DNA of 64,000 nucleotides from BOG-908 sp964242595 (GCA_964242595.1 CAXTBC010000007.1:16558-80557); one strand, 5' to 3'. Numbered from the stretch's first letter, positions 16,792-28,020 are shown. Made by a program: numbers and translations. The notes: generated by a model from the letters alone, not told the origin.

Positions 16792-16863
16792 GGTGTGCGT
16801 CGTCCGCACGCGGACGGAAAGGCGCGTGTTGCGGCAGCAGGGAGCTGTGCGCATCCTGCCGGT

Positions 16864-16880
16864 CGGCAATTTCTGCCGGG
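16864..16880. promoter_or_regulatory. ftr-like FlbD site shared by divergent flgE and fliK promoters
   Basis: CGGCAATTTCTGCCGGG, differing at one base from the site upstream of flgF. It lies about 107 bp upstream of the flgE start site and about 119 bp upstream of the predicted fliK start site, the right range for an enhancer acting on both. Confidence 0.65.
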
Positions 16881-16964
16881 CAGGTTTGTCGGAAGATGCC
16901 GGTCCGCACAGGGACGCGGCGCATGTTCCGCAGGTGCGTCAGCTTGGCCCATCGTTTGCAAACG

Positions 16965-16979
16965 TGGCCGGCAGGTTGC
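16965..16979 (+). promoter_or_regulatory. sigma-54 promoter of the fliK-flgD operon
   Basis: TGGCCGGCAGGTTGC keeps the TGGC and TTGC boxes with the correct GG-N10-GC spacing. The start site would be near 16991, about 70 nt before the fliK start codon. Confidence 0.75.
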
Positions 16980-17059
16980 GTCGAACCGGTTCGTCATCCC
17001 GGTATCGCAACGACACGGTCCGTCGTTCACGGACGACGCGACAGACATGGAAGTGCAGC

Positions 17060-18523
17060 GTGCCGATCTCCGTGCAAACACAGACAGCCGAGGCGCCGCC
17101 GCCCGCACCAGCCGGCCAGGCTGCGGCGTGCGGTGACGCGGGTTTCGCCGCCGTGTTGCAGGGTGTGGCGGCTCCGAAACCTGCGGGCGCCATGGTGCAG
17201 CCGCATCAGGCGGGCGCGCCGGCCAAGCCCGCACATGCGCAGGGGCCGAGCCGCGCGGCGGCGCGCGAACCGGGGCCGCAGGATGCGCCTGGTGCTGCCG
17301 TGCTTGCGGTGCAGCCGACACCTGTGCTGCCGCAGGCTGCCTGCGGCGTCGCACTGGCCCACGGCGCCCCGGTGACGGGGAATGGGCAGGCACAAGCCTC
17401 CGGGTCTGGCGGGCCGGAGCCGACCGCGCCCGCGGCGGGAACGGCCGCGGACGCCGGTGCCGCCGCGCCCGTCCCTTCCGAAGGTGTGGGCAGCAGCAAC
17501 GGCGTCGGACAAACGCCTGGCTCTGCTATCACGGCACCGGCGGGTGAGGGTAATCCGGCAATCGCGGCGGAGGCGGCCAGCCAAAGCGGTCCTGCAGCCT
17601 CGCAGCCGGGCGGTTCTGCGGCAGCGAAACCCCGACCCGCCTCCCAGCAGGCGGCGGTGCGCTTCACCAGCACCGTTTCCGCCGCCAACCTTTTCATGCC
17701 GGACGATGCCGGGGCGGACCTGGACGCGGCGTCGGTGCCGCCAGGGCCGGCAGGTGGCGGTGCGGATGCTTCCCTGACCCCTGGGCCGGCGGTGGGCGCG
17801 GCTGCCCATCCGGCGCGCGTTGCGCACTTGCCCGCCACGCAAGCTGTGGCGGACGCCGCCGGCGTGGCCACCGCGGCGCCTGGCCTGGCCGACGTTCTCT
17901 CCGGAACCGGCGGCAACCTTGCCGGCGCGCCGGATGGTGGCGGTCTGCCTGGTGGCGGCCAAGCCGCCGCTCCCGCCCCGGCCACACCGGGCCAGGCGTC
18001 TGCTCCGGTGCCCGGCCAACCTACGCCGCCGCCGCTGCAACCCGCGGCGCAGCTCGGCCAGGCTGTCGCCGGTTTGCATGTAGGGGCGGACGGCAGCAGC
18101 CGCCTGACCGTGCAGCTTGCGCCCGAGTCGCTGGGTCAGGTGCGCCTGCAGATCACGCGCGACGCCGCTGGGGCGGCCGCAGTAAGCGTGCAAGTGGAGC
18201 GCGCGGACACGCTGGGCCGCCTGCAGGCCGACATCGCGCATCTGCACCAGGCCCTGGACCGTGCGGGCGTTCCCGAGCAGCGCCAAGTGACGGTCCACCT
18301 GATGCCGGCCCAGGCGAGCACGCCGGATGGGGGGGCGGCCGGCGCGGGCCTGGGGCAGGGCGCCCAGGGTGGCGGCAGTCAGGGCGGGCCCAACGGCGGC
18401 AACCAGGGCGCCCAGCACGGGCGCTCCCGCCAGCCCACCTATCAAACGGCCGATGCCAGACCGATGACCGGCGCCGGCCCGCCGCAGACGTATGACCGAT
18501 CCGGCCTGAACATCACGGCCTAG
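17060..18523 (+). CDS. fliK: flagellar hook-length control protein FliK
   Basis: About 487 aa from a GTG at 17060 (PISVQTQT...), chosen because it follows the sigma-54 promoter and a GGAAG site; the open frame runs further upstream through the promoter, which cannot be coding. The long N-terminal part is Ala/Pro/Gly-rich and disordered, usual for FliK. The C-terminal Flg_hook domain is recognisable: SSRLTVQLAPESLGQVRLQI then a VQVERADTLGRLQADIAHLH helix. The molecule measures hook length and switches export specificity. It is followed 25 nt later by flgD. Confidence 0.85.
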   Translation: MPISVQTQTAEAPPPAPAGQAAACGDAGFAAVLQGVAAPKPAGAMVQPHQAGAPAKPAHAQGPSRAAAREPGPQDAPGAAVLAVQPTPVLPQAACGVALAHGAPVTGNGQAQASGSGGPEPTAPAAGTAADAGAAAPVPSEGVGSSNGVGQTPGSAITAPAGEGNPAIAAEAASQSGPAASQPGGSAAAKPRPASQQAAVRFTSTVSAANLFMPDDAGADLDAASVPPGPAGGGADASLTPGPAVGAAAHPARVAHLPATQAVADAAGVATAAPGLADVLSGTGGNLAGAPDGGGLPGGGQAAAPAPATPGQASAPVPGQPTPPPLQPAAQLGQAVAGLHVGADGSSRLTVQLAPESLGQVRLQITRDAAGAAAVSVQVERADTLGRLQADIAHLHQALDRAGVPEQRQVTVHLMPAQASTPDGGAAGAGLGQGAQGGGSQGGPNGGNQGAQHGRSRQPTYQTADARPMTGAGPPQTYDRSGLNITA

Positions 18524-18548
18524 GCCGTCAACGCAAGGAACCCCCGCG

Positions 18549-19277
18549 ATGACCTCCATCCTAGCTGCAAGCCTGTCCCAGGCGGCGCGTCAGGCCGCCG
18601 CCGTCAACGCGGCCGGGTCCGCAAGCTCGTCCTCGGGCAGCGCCACGGCGGCGGCCAGCGCCGCCGGCGCCAACGCGCTGCAGTCGCTCGGCAGCAACTT
18701 CAACCAGTTCCTCACCCTGCTGACCACGCAGCTGCAGAACCAGGATCCCACCTCGCCCACCGACACCGACCAGTTCACCCAGGAGCTGGTGCAGTTCACC
18801 GGGGTGCAGCAATCGGTGGCCACCAACACCAACCTGACGCAGCTGATCTCGCTGCAGCAGGGCTCGCAGGTGCTGCAGTCCTCGCAGGTGACCGGTCACC
18901 AGGCTACCGTCACCGCCGGCCAGATCGCGCTGCAGAACGGCACCGGCGAGGTCACCTTCAACACGGCCGCCGCCGAGCCGGTGCAGATCGCCATCGTCAA
19001 CAGCGCCGGCCAGGCGGTGCGCGACGTCTCGCTCACCTCGCAGGCGGGCAGCAACAGCTGGACCTGGAACGGCCAGGACAACGCGGGCAACACGCTGCCG
19101 GACGGCGCCTACGGCGTGGCGCTGGAGACCGGGACGAGCGGTGCCACGGCGACCGCGGTGCCGTTCAGCGTGGTGGGCACGGCGACCGGACTGACGAACG
19201 GGGCCAGCGGGCTGACGCTGCAGCTGGGCGGGGTGTCGGTGCCGTTGGCCAAGGTGCAGGCGATTTCCTCGCAGTAG
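18549..19277 (+). CDS. flgD: flagellar hook assembly (scaffold) protein FlgD
   Basis: 242 aa. The N-terminal signature FNQFLTLLTTQLQNQDPTSP, then TDTDQFTQELVQFTGVQQSV, is diagnostic of FlgD. The C-terminal FLGD tudor/Fn-like domain is visible in WTWNGQDNAGNTLPDGAYG. It caps the growing hook and is essential for FlgE polymerisation. Co-transcribed with fliK; ends just before a family A repeat. Confidence 0.95.
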   Translation: MTSILAASLSQAARQAAAVNAAGSASSSSGSATAAASAAGANALQSLGSNFNQFLTLLTTQLQNQDPTSPTDTDQFTQELVQFTGVQQSVATNTNLTQLISLQQGSQVLQSSQVTGHQATVTAGQIALQNGTGEVTFNTAAAEPVQIAIVNSAGQAVRDVSLTSQAGSNSWTWNGQDNAGNTLPDGAYGVALETGTSGATATAVPFSVVGTATGLTNGASGLTLQLGGVSVPLAKVQAISSQ

Positions 19278-19412
19278 AGGAAGAAAGGCCTTCTTTTTCG
19301 AGAAAAAGAAGCAAAAAGCTTTTGTCCGTTTGGCGCGGCTCTCTCCGCCAGCACCCGACAGGGAACAAAAGCTTTTTGGTTCTTTTTCTCGAAAAAGAAC
19401 TGCTTTCTTAAC
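19277..19412. repeat. dispersed palindromic repeat, family A copy 5
   Basis: Starts at the flgD stop. Left arm CTTCTTTTTCGAGAAAAAGA; right arm CAAAAGCTTTTTGGTTCTTT then TTCTCGAAAAAGAACTGC, the exact reverse complement of the left arm of copy 3. It separates flgD from fliF and may end the fliK-flgD transcript. Confidence 0.88.
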
Positions 19413-19472
19413 CTCCGCAAGCCGTTCCATTCCGTTAACGTTCTGGCAAGCGGCGCACGCCAATCTGCGCCC

Positions 19473-21128
19473 ATGAAACCCGTCCTTGAAGGCCTGCGCG
19501 CCCTCGGCCCTGCCCGCCTCATGGCGTTGGCAGCCGTGGGGATCGGCATGCTCGTCATGCTGGCGTTGCTGGCGCTGCACGGTGGCGCGCCGGCTCAGCA
19601 GGCACTGCTCTACGCGGACCTGGACCTGCGCGAGGCCGCGCAGATGACCGAGGCGCTGGACCGCGCGCACGTCGTCCACCAGGAAAGCGGCAACGGCGAC
19701 CGGATCACCGTGTCCTCGGCCGACGTGGCGCGCGCCCGCCTGCTCCTGGCCAAGGACGGCCTGCCCTCCGGCGGCTCGATCGGCTACGAGATATTCGACC
19801 GTGGCGACGCGATGACGTCCAGCCAGTTCCAGCAGGACATCAACGAGACGCGGGCGATGGAGGGCGAGCTCGCGCGCAGCATCCGCATGTTGCAGGGCGT
19901 GCGCGGCGCCCGCGTGCACCTGGTTCTGCCCAAGCGCCAGCCGTTCTCGCGGGACGTGCAGGCCGCCCAGGCGAGCGTGGTGCTGACGATGGCCGGCGCC
20001 GCCAGGCTGGACTCCCAGGGTGTGCAGGCGGTGCTGAACCTGGTTGCCGCAGCGGTGCCCGGCCTCAAGCCGCAGGGCATCGCCATCATCGACAGCCGTG
20101 GCAACCTGCTCGCCCGCGCCGGCCAGCCGGCCGGCGACGAGACGGCGGCGGCGCAGACCTCCGAGGAGCTGCACAGGGCCACCGAGCTGCGGCTGTCGCG
20201 CGCCGTCGAGGAGATGCTCGAGCAGAGCCTGGGTGCCGGCAGGGTGCGCGCCGAGGCGGCCGTGGAGATGAACTTCGACCGGGTGAACGAGACGGCGGAA
20301 AGCTTCAACCCGGACCAGCAGGTGGTGCGCAGCACGCAGACGAGCAACGAGAAGAACAACAGCACCGAGGCCGACAAGCCGGTCTCCGTGCAGAACAACC
20401 TGCCCAACGCGGACGCGGGGCAGGGCCAGTCCGGCTCAGCCCAGCAGAAGCAGGAGGAGACGACGAATTACGAGATCGGCAAGACGGTGCGCACGCTGGT
20501 CCGCGAACAGCCGCAGATCGCCCGCATCTCGCTGGCCGTGATGATCGACGGCGTGGTGCAAGTGGGGCGCGACGGCAAGCCGGCCTGGAGCGAGCGCAGC
20601 CCCGAGGACATCGCGCGAATACGCAAGCTGGTGCAGAGCGCCATCGGCTACGACGAGAAACGCGGCGACAAGGTGGAGGTGGTCTCGATGCGCTTCGCCG
20701 CCGGCGAGGATGCTGCCGCCGCGCCGTCGGCTGGGCTGCTGGGGATCGGTCTGGAGAAGACGGACCTGCTCGGCCTAGGCCAGTCGGCGATCCTGGCGGT
20801 GGTCGTGCTCCTCGCCCTGGTCTTCGTGCTCCGGCCGATGGCCATCCGCCTCTCTGCAATGACGCCGCAGGGCATGCTGGGCGGCGGCGACCTGCTGCTG
20901 GCCGGACCCGGCGGCAGCTTCGCCGCCACCACGTCCCGCGGCCCGGCCGGCCGGCCGGCGATGACGGGCGGGGCGGCGCTGCTGGCTGACGAAAGCATGG
21001 TGGAGATGGACAACATTGAAGGCCAGCTTAGGGCCTCTTCGATCCGCAAGCTGGCCGACATGGTGGAGAAGCACCCCGAGGAGAGCCTGTCGATCATGCG
21101 CGGCTGGATCACGCAGGAGCCGGGATAG
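19473..21128 (+). CDS. fliF: flagellar MS-ring protein FliF
   Basis: 551 aa. Transmembrane segment near residues 16-36 (MALAAVGIGMLVMLALLALH) and a second near 430-455 (ILAVVVLLALVFVLRPMAI). Between them is the YscJ/FliF periplasmic region (ALYADLDLREAAQMTEAL, TRAMEGELARSIRMLQGVRG, RVHLVLPKRQPFSRD) and after the second segment a FliG-binding tail (IRKLADMVEKHPEESLSIMR). It forms the MS ring in the inner membrane. First gene of fliF-G-H-N-flbD-flhA; no sigma-54 site was found upstream. Confidence 0.96.
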   Translation: MKPVLEGLRALGPARLMALAAVGIGMLVMLALLALHGGAPAQQALLYADLDLREAAQMTEALDRAHVVHQESGNGDRITVSSADVARARLLLAKDGLPSGGSIGYEIFDRGDAMTSSQFQQDINETRAMEGELARSIRMLQGVRGARVHLVLPKRQPFSRDVQAAQASVVLTMAGAARLDSQGVQAVLNLVAAAVPGLKPQGIAIIDSRGNLLARAGQPAGDETAAAQTSEELHRATELRLSRAVEEMLEQSLGAGRVRAEAAVEMNFDRVNETAESFNPDQQVVRSTQTSNEKNNSTEADKPVSVQNNLPNADAGQGQSGSAQQKQEETTNYEIGKTVRTLVREQPQIARISLAVMIDGVVQVGRDGKPAWSERSPEDIARIRKLVQSAIGYDEKRGDKVEVVSMRFAAGEDAAAAPSAGLLGIGLEKTDLLGLGQSAILAVVVLLALVFVLRPMAIRLSAMTPQGMLGGGDLLLAGPGGSFAATTSRGPAGRPAMTGGAALLADESMVEMDNIEGQLRASSIRKLADMVEKHPEESLSIMRGWITQEPG

Positions 21129-21130
21129 AC

Positions 21131-22144
21131 ATGGCGCGCATTGCCGAACGTCACGAGCTGAACGGGCCGCAGAAAGCCGCGGTGCTGATGCTGGCGATGG
21201 GCGAGGAGCATTGCTCCCGCCTGCTGAACCTGATGCACGAGGAGGAGATCAAGGAGGTTTCCAGCGCCATGGCCCAGCTCGGCTCCGTGCGCGCCGAGAC
21301 CGTGGAACAACTCTGCCAGCAGTTCTCCGAGAGCATGGGCGCTGCCGGCACGCTCGTCGGCAACTTCGAGAGCACCGAACGGCTGCTGCAAAAATCCCTG
21401 CCGCGCGAGCGGGTGGGCCAGATCATGGACGAGATACGCGGGCCCGCCGGCCGCACGATGTGGGACAAGCTGGGCAACGTGAACGAGGCGGTGCTGGCGA
21501 ACTATCTCAAGAACGAATATCCGCAGACCGTGGCCGTGGTGCTGAGCAAGGTGCGCGCCGAACACGCCGCCCGCGTGCTGACGCTGCTGCCCGAAAGCTT
21601 CGCGATGGAAGTGGTGATGCGCATGCTGCGCATGGAAAGCATCCAGCGCGACGTGCTCGACGGCGTGGAGCGCACGTTGCGGGCCGAGTTCATGAGCAAC
21701 CTGGCGCGCAGCACGCGGCGCGACGCGCACGAGGTGATGGCCGACATCTTCAACAACCTGGACCGCCAGGCCGAGACGCGCTTCCTCGCCGCCCTGGAGG
21801 AACGCAACAGGGAGGCGGCCGAGCGCATCAAGGCGCTGATGTTTACCTTCGACGACCTCAGCCGCCTGACGCCGCCCTCGATGCAGGTGCTGCTCCGGTC
21901 GGTCGACAAGGAGAAGCTGCCGCTGGCGCTGAAGGGCGCGTCCGAGAAGCTACGCGAAATGTTCTTCAAGTGCCTGTCCGAGCGCGCCGGCAAGATGTTG
22001 CAGGAAGACATCGACGCGCTGGGTCCGGTGAAGCTGCGCGACGTCGACGAGGCGCAGGCCGCCATCGTGCTGGCTGCCAAGGAGCTGGCGCAAACCGGCG
22101 AGCTCGACATCGGCGGCGGCAAGGATGACGAGATGCTCTACTGA
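21131..22144 (+). CDS. fliG: flagellar motor switch protein FliG
   Basis: 337 aa, normal length. N-terminal FliF-binding domain (GPQKAAVLMLAMGEEHCSRL), middle domain with the EHPQ-like patch here as NEYPQTVAVVLSKVR, and the C-terminal torque helix FTFDDLSRLTPPSMQVLLRS with charged residues (DKEKLPLALKGASEKLREMF). It couples the stator to rotor rotation. It follows fliF by 2 nt and overlaps fliH at TGATG. Confidence 0.96.
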   Translation: MARIAERHELNGPQKAAVLMLAMGEEHCSRLLNLMHEEEIKEVSSAMAQLGSVRAETVEQLCQQFSESMGAAGTLVGNFESTERLLQKSLPRERVGQIMDEIRGPAGRTMWDKLGNVNEAVLANYLKNEYPQTVAVVLSKVRAEHAARVLTLLPESFAMEVVMRMLRMESIQRDVLDGVERTLRAEFMSNLARSTRRDAHEVMADIFNNLDRQAETRFLAALEERNREAAERIKALMFTFDDLSRLTPPSMQVLLRSVDKEKLPLALKGASEKLREMFFKCLSERAGKMLQEDIDALGPVKLRDVDEAQAAIVLAAKELAQTGELDIGGGKDDEMLY

Positions 22145-22851
22145 TGGACGGTTCCAACGCTGCCTTCCTGTTCGACCAGCCGCTCTCGTCCGGCCAGGCC
22201 TACGCTTCGGCCGGAGGCATCCTCTACATCGAGGATTTCGATGATGAGCCTTCGCCCGAACCTGATCCCGCCCCGCCGGAGCCGGCGCCACCCAGCTTCA
22301 CGGCCGCCGAGCTGGACGCCGCCCGCGAGGCCGGCCGGCAGGAGGGGCTGTCGGCTGCCTTGGCCGATGCGCAGCTCGTGCAGGCCGAGCTGCAGGCTGC
22401 CGCCACGCAATCGGTTGCCGACGGCCTGGCGGCCGCGCGCACCGGGCTCAAGGCGCTTGCCGACGCCCATGCCGGCGAGCTGTCCAGGACCGTCCTGGCG
22501 GTGCTGGTGGCCTGCGTGCCGGAAGTCATGCGCTGCCACGCGATCGTCGAGCTGCAGGCGATGACCGCCGCCCTGGCGCCAGGCCTGGCTTGCGAGCCGG
22601 AACTGCGCGTGCGCGCGCATCCTGGCCTGGCCGACGGCGTGCGCGAGATGCTGATCGGCGTGCTGCCGGCGGACACCTGCGTGCTGGCGGTCTGCGCCGA
22701 TGCCACGCTGGCGGAAGGCGACGTGCAGGTCGCCTGGCAGGGCGGCCGCGCCAAGCGCGATTGCGCCGCCGTCTGGTCCCAAGTCCGCACGGCCCTGGAG
22801 CCGCTCGGCTTGCCTACAATCGAGGAGGTTTGCCATGGCCGCACATGCTGA
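22144..22851 (+). CDS. fliH: FliH-like flagellar export ATPase regulator
   Basis: 235 aa, highly diverged. Called mainly from position between fliG and fliN and from layout: an acidic, Pro-rich N-terminal region (EPSPEPDPAPPEPAPP) with an aromatic start typical of FliH (FLFDQPL, ILYIEDFD), then a long Ala-rich helix with GRQEGLSAALADAQ-type GxxxG-like spacing, then a C-terminal alpha/beta domain (VLAVLVACVPEVMRC). FliH inhibits and docks the FliI ATPase; fliI is not in the window. Its 3' end overlaps the start of fliN by 17 nt. Confidence 0.75.
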   Translation: MDGSNAAFLFDQPLSSGQAYASAGGILYIEDFDDEPSPEPDPAPPEPAPPSFTAAELDAAREAGRQEGLSAALADAQLVQAELQAAATQSVADGLAAARTGLKALADAHAGELSRTVLAVLVACVPEVMRCHAIVELQAMTAALAPGLACEPELRVRAHPGLADGVREMLIGVLPADTCVLAVCADATLAEGDVQVAWQGGRAKRDCAAVWSQVRTALEPLGLPTIEEVCHGRTC

Positions 22852-23155
22852 GTTCACCGAGATCACCACGCCGTTCCCGGCCGGCGAGACGCCGGCCCGC
22901 AACGCGCGCGACCTGGAGGCCGTCTACGACATTCCGGTCACCGTCAGCGCCGTGCTGGGACGCACCACCATGCAGGTGAGCCAGCTGCTCAAGCTCGGCC
23001 GCGGCGCCGTCGTCGAGCTGGACCGCAAGCTGGGAGAGGCGATCGACGTCTACGTCAACAACCGGCTCGTGGCGCGTGGCGAGGTGGTGATGGTGGACGA
23101 CAACCGGCTCGGCATTACGATGACCGAGATCGTCAAGGCCGACCGTGGCGGCTGA
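22835..23155 (+). CDS. fliN: flagellar motor switch protein FliN
   Basis: 106 aa. The SpoA/FliN fold is clear: VYDIPVTVSAVLGRTTMQVS then QLLKLGRGAVVELDRKLGEA and VDVYVNNRLVARGEVVMVDD-type end (IDVYVNNRLVARGEVVMVDD, NRLGITMTEIV). The ATG at 22835 follows a strong GAGGAGGT site, and translation is coupled to fliH. It builds the lower C-ring of the switch and binds phospho-CheY and FliH. Confidence 0.96.
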   Translation: MAAHAEFTEITTPFPAGETPARNARDLEAVYDIPVTVSAVLGRTTMQVSQLLKLGRGAVVELDRKLGEAIDVYVNNRLVARGEVVMVDDNRLGITMTEIVKADRGG

Positions 23156-23164
23156 GGCACTCCG

Positions 23165-24492
<1,328 letters not shown>

Positions 24493-24493
<1 letters not shown>

Positions 24494-26565
24494 TGGCGCA
24501 GGCACTCACCCTCGGCGGCCTCGGCGCGCGCTACCGCCGCTACCTCCCTGGCACCGACGTCGGTTTGGCGCTGGCCGTGTTCTGCCTGCTGTCGCTGCTG
24601 GTCCTGCCGCTGCCCACCATGTTGCTCGATCTCGGCCTGGCGCTGTCGATCACCGCCTCGGTGCTGGTGCTGATGGTGGCGCTGTTCCTGGAACGGCCGC
24701 TGGACTTCACCAGCTTCCCGCAGCTGCTGCTGCTGACCACGCTGCTGCGCCTCTCGCTCAACGTGGCCACCACCAGGCTCATCCTCAGCCACGGCAACGA
24801 GGGGCCGACGGCCGCCGGCCACGTGGTGGCGGCCTTCGGCGGCTTCCTGATGGGCGGCGACGTGGTAATCGGCGTGATCCTGTTCGCCATCCTGCTGGTG
24901 GTGAACTTCATGGTGATCACCAAGGGTTCCGGACGCATCGCCGAGGTGGCCGCGCGCTTCAGCCTGGATTCGATGCCGGGCAAGCAGATGGCGATCGACG
25001 CGGACATGAACGCCGGGGTCATCAACGAGAAGGTGGCGCGCCGGCGGAGGCGCGAGCTGGAGGAGGAGAGCGGCTTCTACGGTGCCATGGACGGTGCTGC
25101 GAAGTTCGTGCGTGGCGACGCGATCGCCGGGCTGTTGATCACCTCGATCAACATCGTGGGCGGGCTGGCGATCGGGCTGATCCGCCACGCCATGGCGTTC
25201 AGCGACGCCGCCAACACCTTCACCACGCTGACCGTGGGCGACGGGCTGGTGACGCAGATCCCGGCGCTGCTGGTCTCCACAGCAGCGGGCATCGTGGTGA
25301 CGAAGGGCGGGGTGGAAGGACGGGCGGACACCGCGCTGGTGGCGCAGCTGGGCGGCGGCTACAAGCCGATGGCACTGGCCGGCGGTGCTGCCGTGGTGCT
25401 GGCGATGATGCCAGGGCTGCCGGCGCTGCCCTTCTTGGCGCTAGCGGGCCTGGCCGGCGGCGGCGCCTGGCTTCGCTACACCCATCCTGTGCCCGAACCC
25501 GAGTCTGACACGCCGGCACCGGCACCGGCACCGGCCGAGCCGCCAATGGCCGAGGCGATGCGGATCGACATGATCCGTGTGGAGCTGGGGTATGGGCTGT
25601 TGCCGATGGCCGGCGGCGACCAGCCCAAGCTGACCGATCAGATACGCGGCTTGCGGCGTTCCATCGCGACCGAGTTCGGCTTCGTGCTGCCGCCGGTTCG
25701 CATTCAAGACAACCTCCAGCTCGGCGCGGATTGCTACGCCATCAAGATCAAGGAGATCGACGCGGGGAAGGGGGAGCTCCGCCCGCTGAGCCTGCTGGTG
25801 ATGGACCCGCGCGGCGGGGTGCCCGCGATGCAGGGCGAGCGCACCACGGAACCCGCCTTCGGCTTGCCGGCGCTGTGGATCGACAGTTCCCAGCGGGAGG
25901 AGGCGATGGTGCGCGGGTGTACGGTAGTGGACCCGCCAAGTGTGCTGGCCACGCACCTGACCGAGCTTGTGCGCGAGATGATGGCCGAGCTGCTGTCCTA
26001 CGCAGAGACCCAGAAGCTGATCGACGACTTGCCGCGCGAGCAGCAGAAGCTCGTTGCCGACCTGATCCCTGCGGTGATCTCGGTAGGCGGCGTGCAGCGC
26101 GTGCTGCAGGCGTTGCTGGCCGAGCGGGTGTCCATCCGCGACTTGCCGACGATCCTGGAGGGCGTGCACGAAGCGTGCACCGGCAACGCGCGCGGCATCG
26201 GCGCCATTGTGGCTACCGTGCGTGCCCGGCTCGCCCGGCAGATCAGCGACAGCCATGCCGGTCCGGATGGTGCGATACCCATGATCACGCTGTCGTCGGA
26301 TTGGGAGATGGCGTTTGCCGAAAGCCTGGCTGGACCGCCTGAGGACCGCCAGCTGGCGATGGCACCCAGCAAGCTTGGCGAGTTCATGCGACGGTTTCGC
26401 GAAGTGTTTGACCAGCATGGCGCCGAGCAGCCTGTCCTGCTGACCAGTCCCGGCATACGCGTGCCGGTGCGCAGCATCGTCGAGCGGCTGCGGCCATCAA
26501 CGCCTGTGTTGTCGCACAACGAGGTATCGGCGCGAGCTCGGGTCCGCACCCTAGCGACGTGTTAG
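24493..26565 (+). CDS. flhA: flagellar export apparatus protein FlhA
   Basis: 690 aa. About eight transmembrane helices in residues 20-330, then a cytoplasmic domain. The FHIPEP-family signature is present as RFSLDSMPGKQMAIDADMNA, followed by the charged loop VARRRRRELEEESGFYGAMD. The cytoplasmic part has the ring-forming subdomains (ELGYGLLPMAGGD, VISVGGVQRVLQALLAERVS). FlhA is the export gate of the flagellar type III system. Last gene of the operon before the degenerate region. Confidence 0.96.
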
Positions 26566-26744
26566 GTTCTCCTGAGTTCTTGGTCCGAAAATGTGCAAGA
26601 CAGTCAGCAACTCAACGCCAGCAGCTCGAGTGCTCTTACCAACTATGAGTGCTGTAGCTTAGTAACAAGATTCCGCATCGGCTGGTGCAGACCGTCGGCA
26701 CCGGTATGAGAAAACCCCTTAATTGCCGATGATACCTGCTTTAG

Positions 26745-27070
26745 CAGCCTGTCGGATTTGCGTTCTGGTTGAACGGCATGAGCGGGTTTGTGTGTCGAAT
26801 CATGTGGCCTGCACTCGCTGTAGCCGGCGGCAGTTGTAGGTGAGTGCGATCAGCATCCACTCGGTTGCGGTCTTGCTGAGGCTGCGCAGGCGGAAGCGGG
26901 TGAAGCCTATCGCACTTCTGATGATGCCAAACACGGATTCGACGGTCTTTTTGGATTTTTGTAGTGGGCTTGGGCATCCTCGGTCTCCAGCTTGGCTTTC
27001 ATGGCGATGCGCCTGCCAACCGCATCGACTGGAGCCGGGCCTGCATGGACAGTTGCTCCATTGCGGCCAA
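26745..27070 (-). pseudogene. IS1182-type transposase 3' remnant
   Basis: Two frames on the minus strand join into the end of an IS1182-family transposase: AMKAKLETEDAQAHYKNPKR in one, then KKTVESVFGIIRSAIGFTRF and RLRSLSKTATEWMLIALTYN in another, with at least one frameshift between. The family's closing pattern is similar (TVEPVFG...GFRRF...W.L.CL..N). Nothing upstream of this C-terminal part is left. Confidence 0.75.
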
Positions 27071-27284
27071 AAAGGGGGTGCTGCAGTGTGCCCAAACCTA
27101 ACGGATCGAGGCAGGCCCGTACTAAACGTCATGTGACCACTGACTGCCGCGCATCCCGCTCGCTCTCCTGCTAACCTGCGCCAACGTCCACGACAGCGTG
27201 CCGTTGGAAAACCTGCTCGACGTCGCTCCCGCGGTTGGCGGCAAGCTTGGCAGCCCCGGTGAGGGCCAGATAAGCTGCACGCCG

Positions 27285-27525
27285 ACATGGGCCTACGATC
27301 ATCGACGATGCCGACGTGCCTCCGCCAGTGGCGGAATCAAGCCACGCATTGCCGTCAAGGCGTTGAGACGAGCCAGAAACTGGTGCGCCACACACGGCTC
27401 GTCGAACGTAGCTGCGCCAAGCTGAACCGCTTCCGCCGCCTCACCACACGATACGAATACAGAACCGATATGTCATCATGCCTTCACCTCCCTCGCATGC
27501 TCCATCATCTGCATGCGAGCCCTAA
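27285..27525 (+). pseudogene. IS5-type transposase 3' remnant
   Basis: The peptide RHTRLVERSCAKLNRFRRLT, then TRYEYRTD and a CLHLPRMLHHL tail, matches the end of IS5-family DDE transposases (R..IE..F.KLK.FRRIATRYDKT). The upstream part is shifted between frames and no start exists. Catalytic Asp residues are not present in the remnant. Confidence 0.65.
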
Positions 27526-27601
27526 ATCCGAGGTTTTGAAGGCACTCTAAGACAGGCATCGGTTTGCGACGGCGTGGGCAAAGCGTCGCGCGCATTTGAG
27601 A

Positions 27602-27862
27602 TCAGTGTAACGCTCGTTGAAAGTCGGTATGTCGAAGGCGGCCGTTGGTGATAAGAGATGTTCCAGCAACGCGCACGGAATGAAGTTTGCCGTCCAATTG
27701 CCTGGACCAGAAGTCGAGGAATTTGTGAAGAACCGGGAAACGCGGGGCTAGATCCATCTCTTGCCAGACGTATGTTTGTAGGAGGCCAGGGTGGTCGGGC
27801 AGGTGATAGAGAATCTCCGCAGTGGTGAGGCGGTATCCGCTTGTTTGGCTCTCCAGGCGCAT
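27602..27862 (-). CDS. Usg-family protein
   Basis: 86 aa and apparently intact: MRLESQTSGYRLTTAEILYH, then LPDHPGLLQTYVWQEMDLAP, then RFPVLHKFLDFWSRQLDGKL and HSVRVA. This is the conserved Usg family of alphaproteobacteria, named for position near tryptophan genes; its biochemical role is unknown. It lies alone between IS remnants, so it has survived decay around it. No co-transcribed partner is visible. Confidence 0.8.
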   Translation of the reverse strand: MRLESQTSGYRLTTAEILYHLPDHPGLLQTYVWQEMDLAPRFPVLHKFLDFWSRQLDGKLHSVRVAGTSLITNGRLRHTDFQRALH

Positions 27863-27987
27863 GTATGTTCCTTATTCGGTTCCGGCCTTTTCGGCCGGGC
27901 AGCAGGGTGGCCCTGTCGTGCGGTTAATCGTCAGTCGACGACACCGCTGCGCTGAGAGCAACGCAGGATGTCGTACCTGTAACCGTC

Positions 27988-28016
27988 TTGGCAAAAGAAA
28001 AATATTACACTAACAT
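27988..28016 (+). promoter_or_regulatory. sigma-70-type promoter before the groES fragment
   Basis: TTGGCA, a 17-bp spacer, then TAACAT, in AT-rich DNA unlike the GC-rich surroundings. It ends 4 bp before the first CIRCE operator, the arrangement of HrcA-controlled groESL promoters. Confidence 0.6.
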
Positions 28017-28020
28017 CTCT

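Noticed and set aside
19410..19450. Possible CtrA sites (TTAACC and GTTAACG) before fliF
   Set aside because: The two TTAA half sites are about 24 bp apart rather than 7, so the match is too weak to call.
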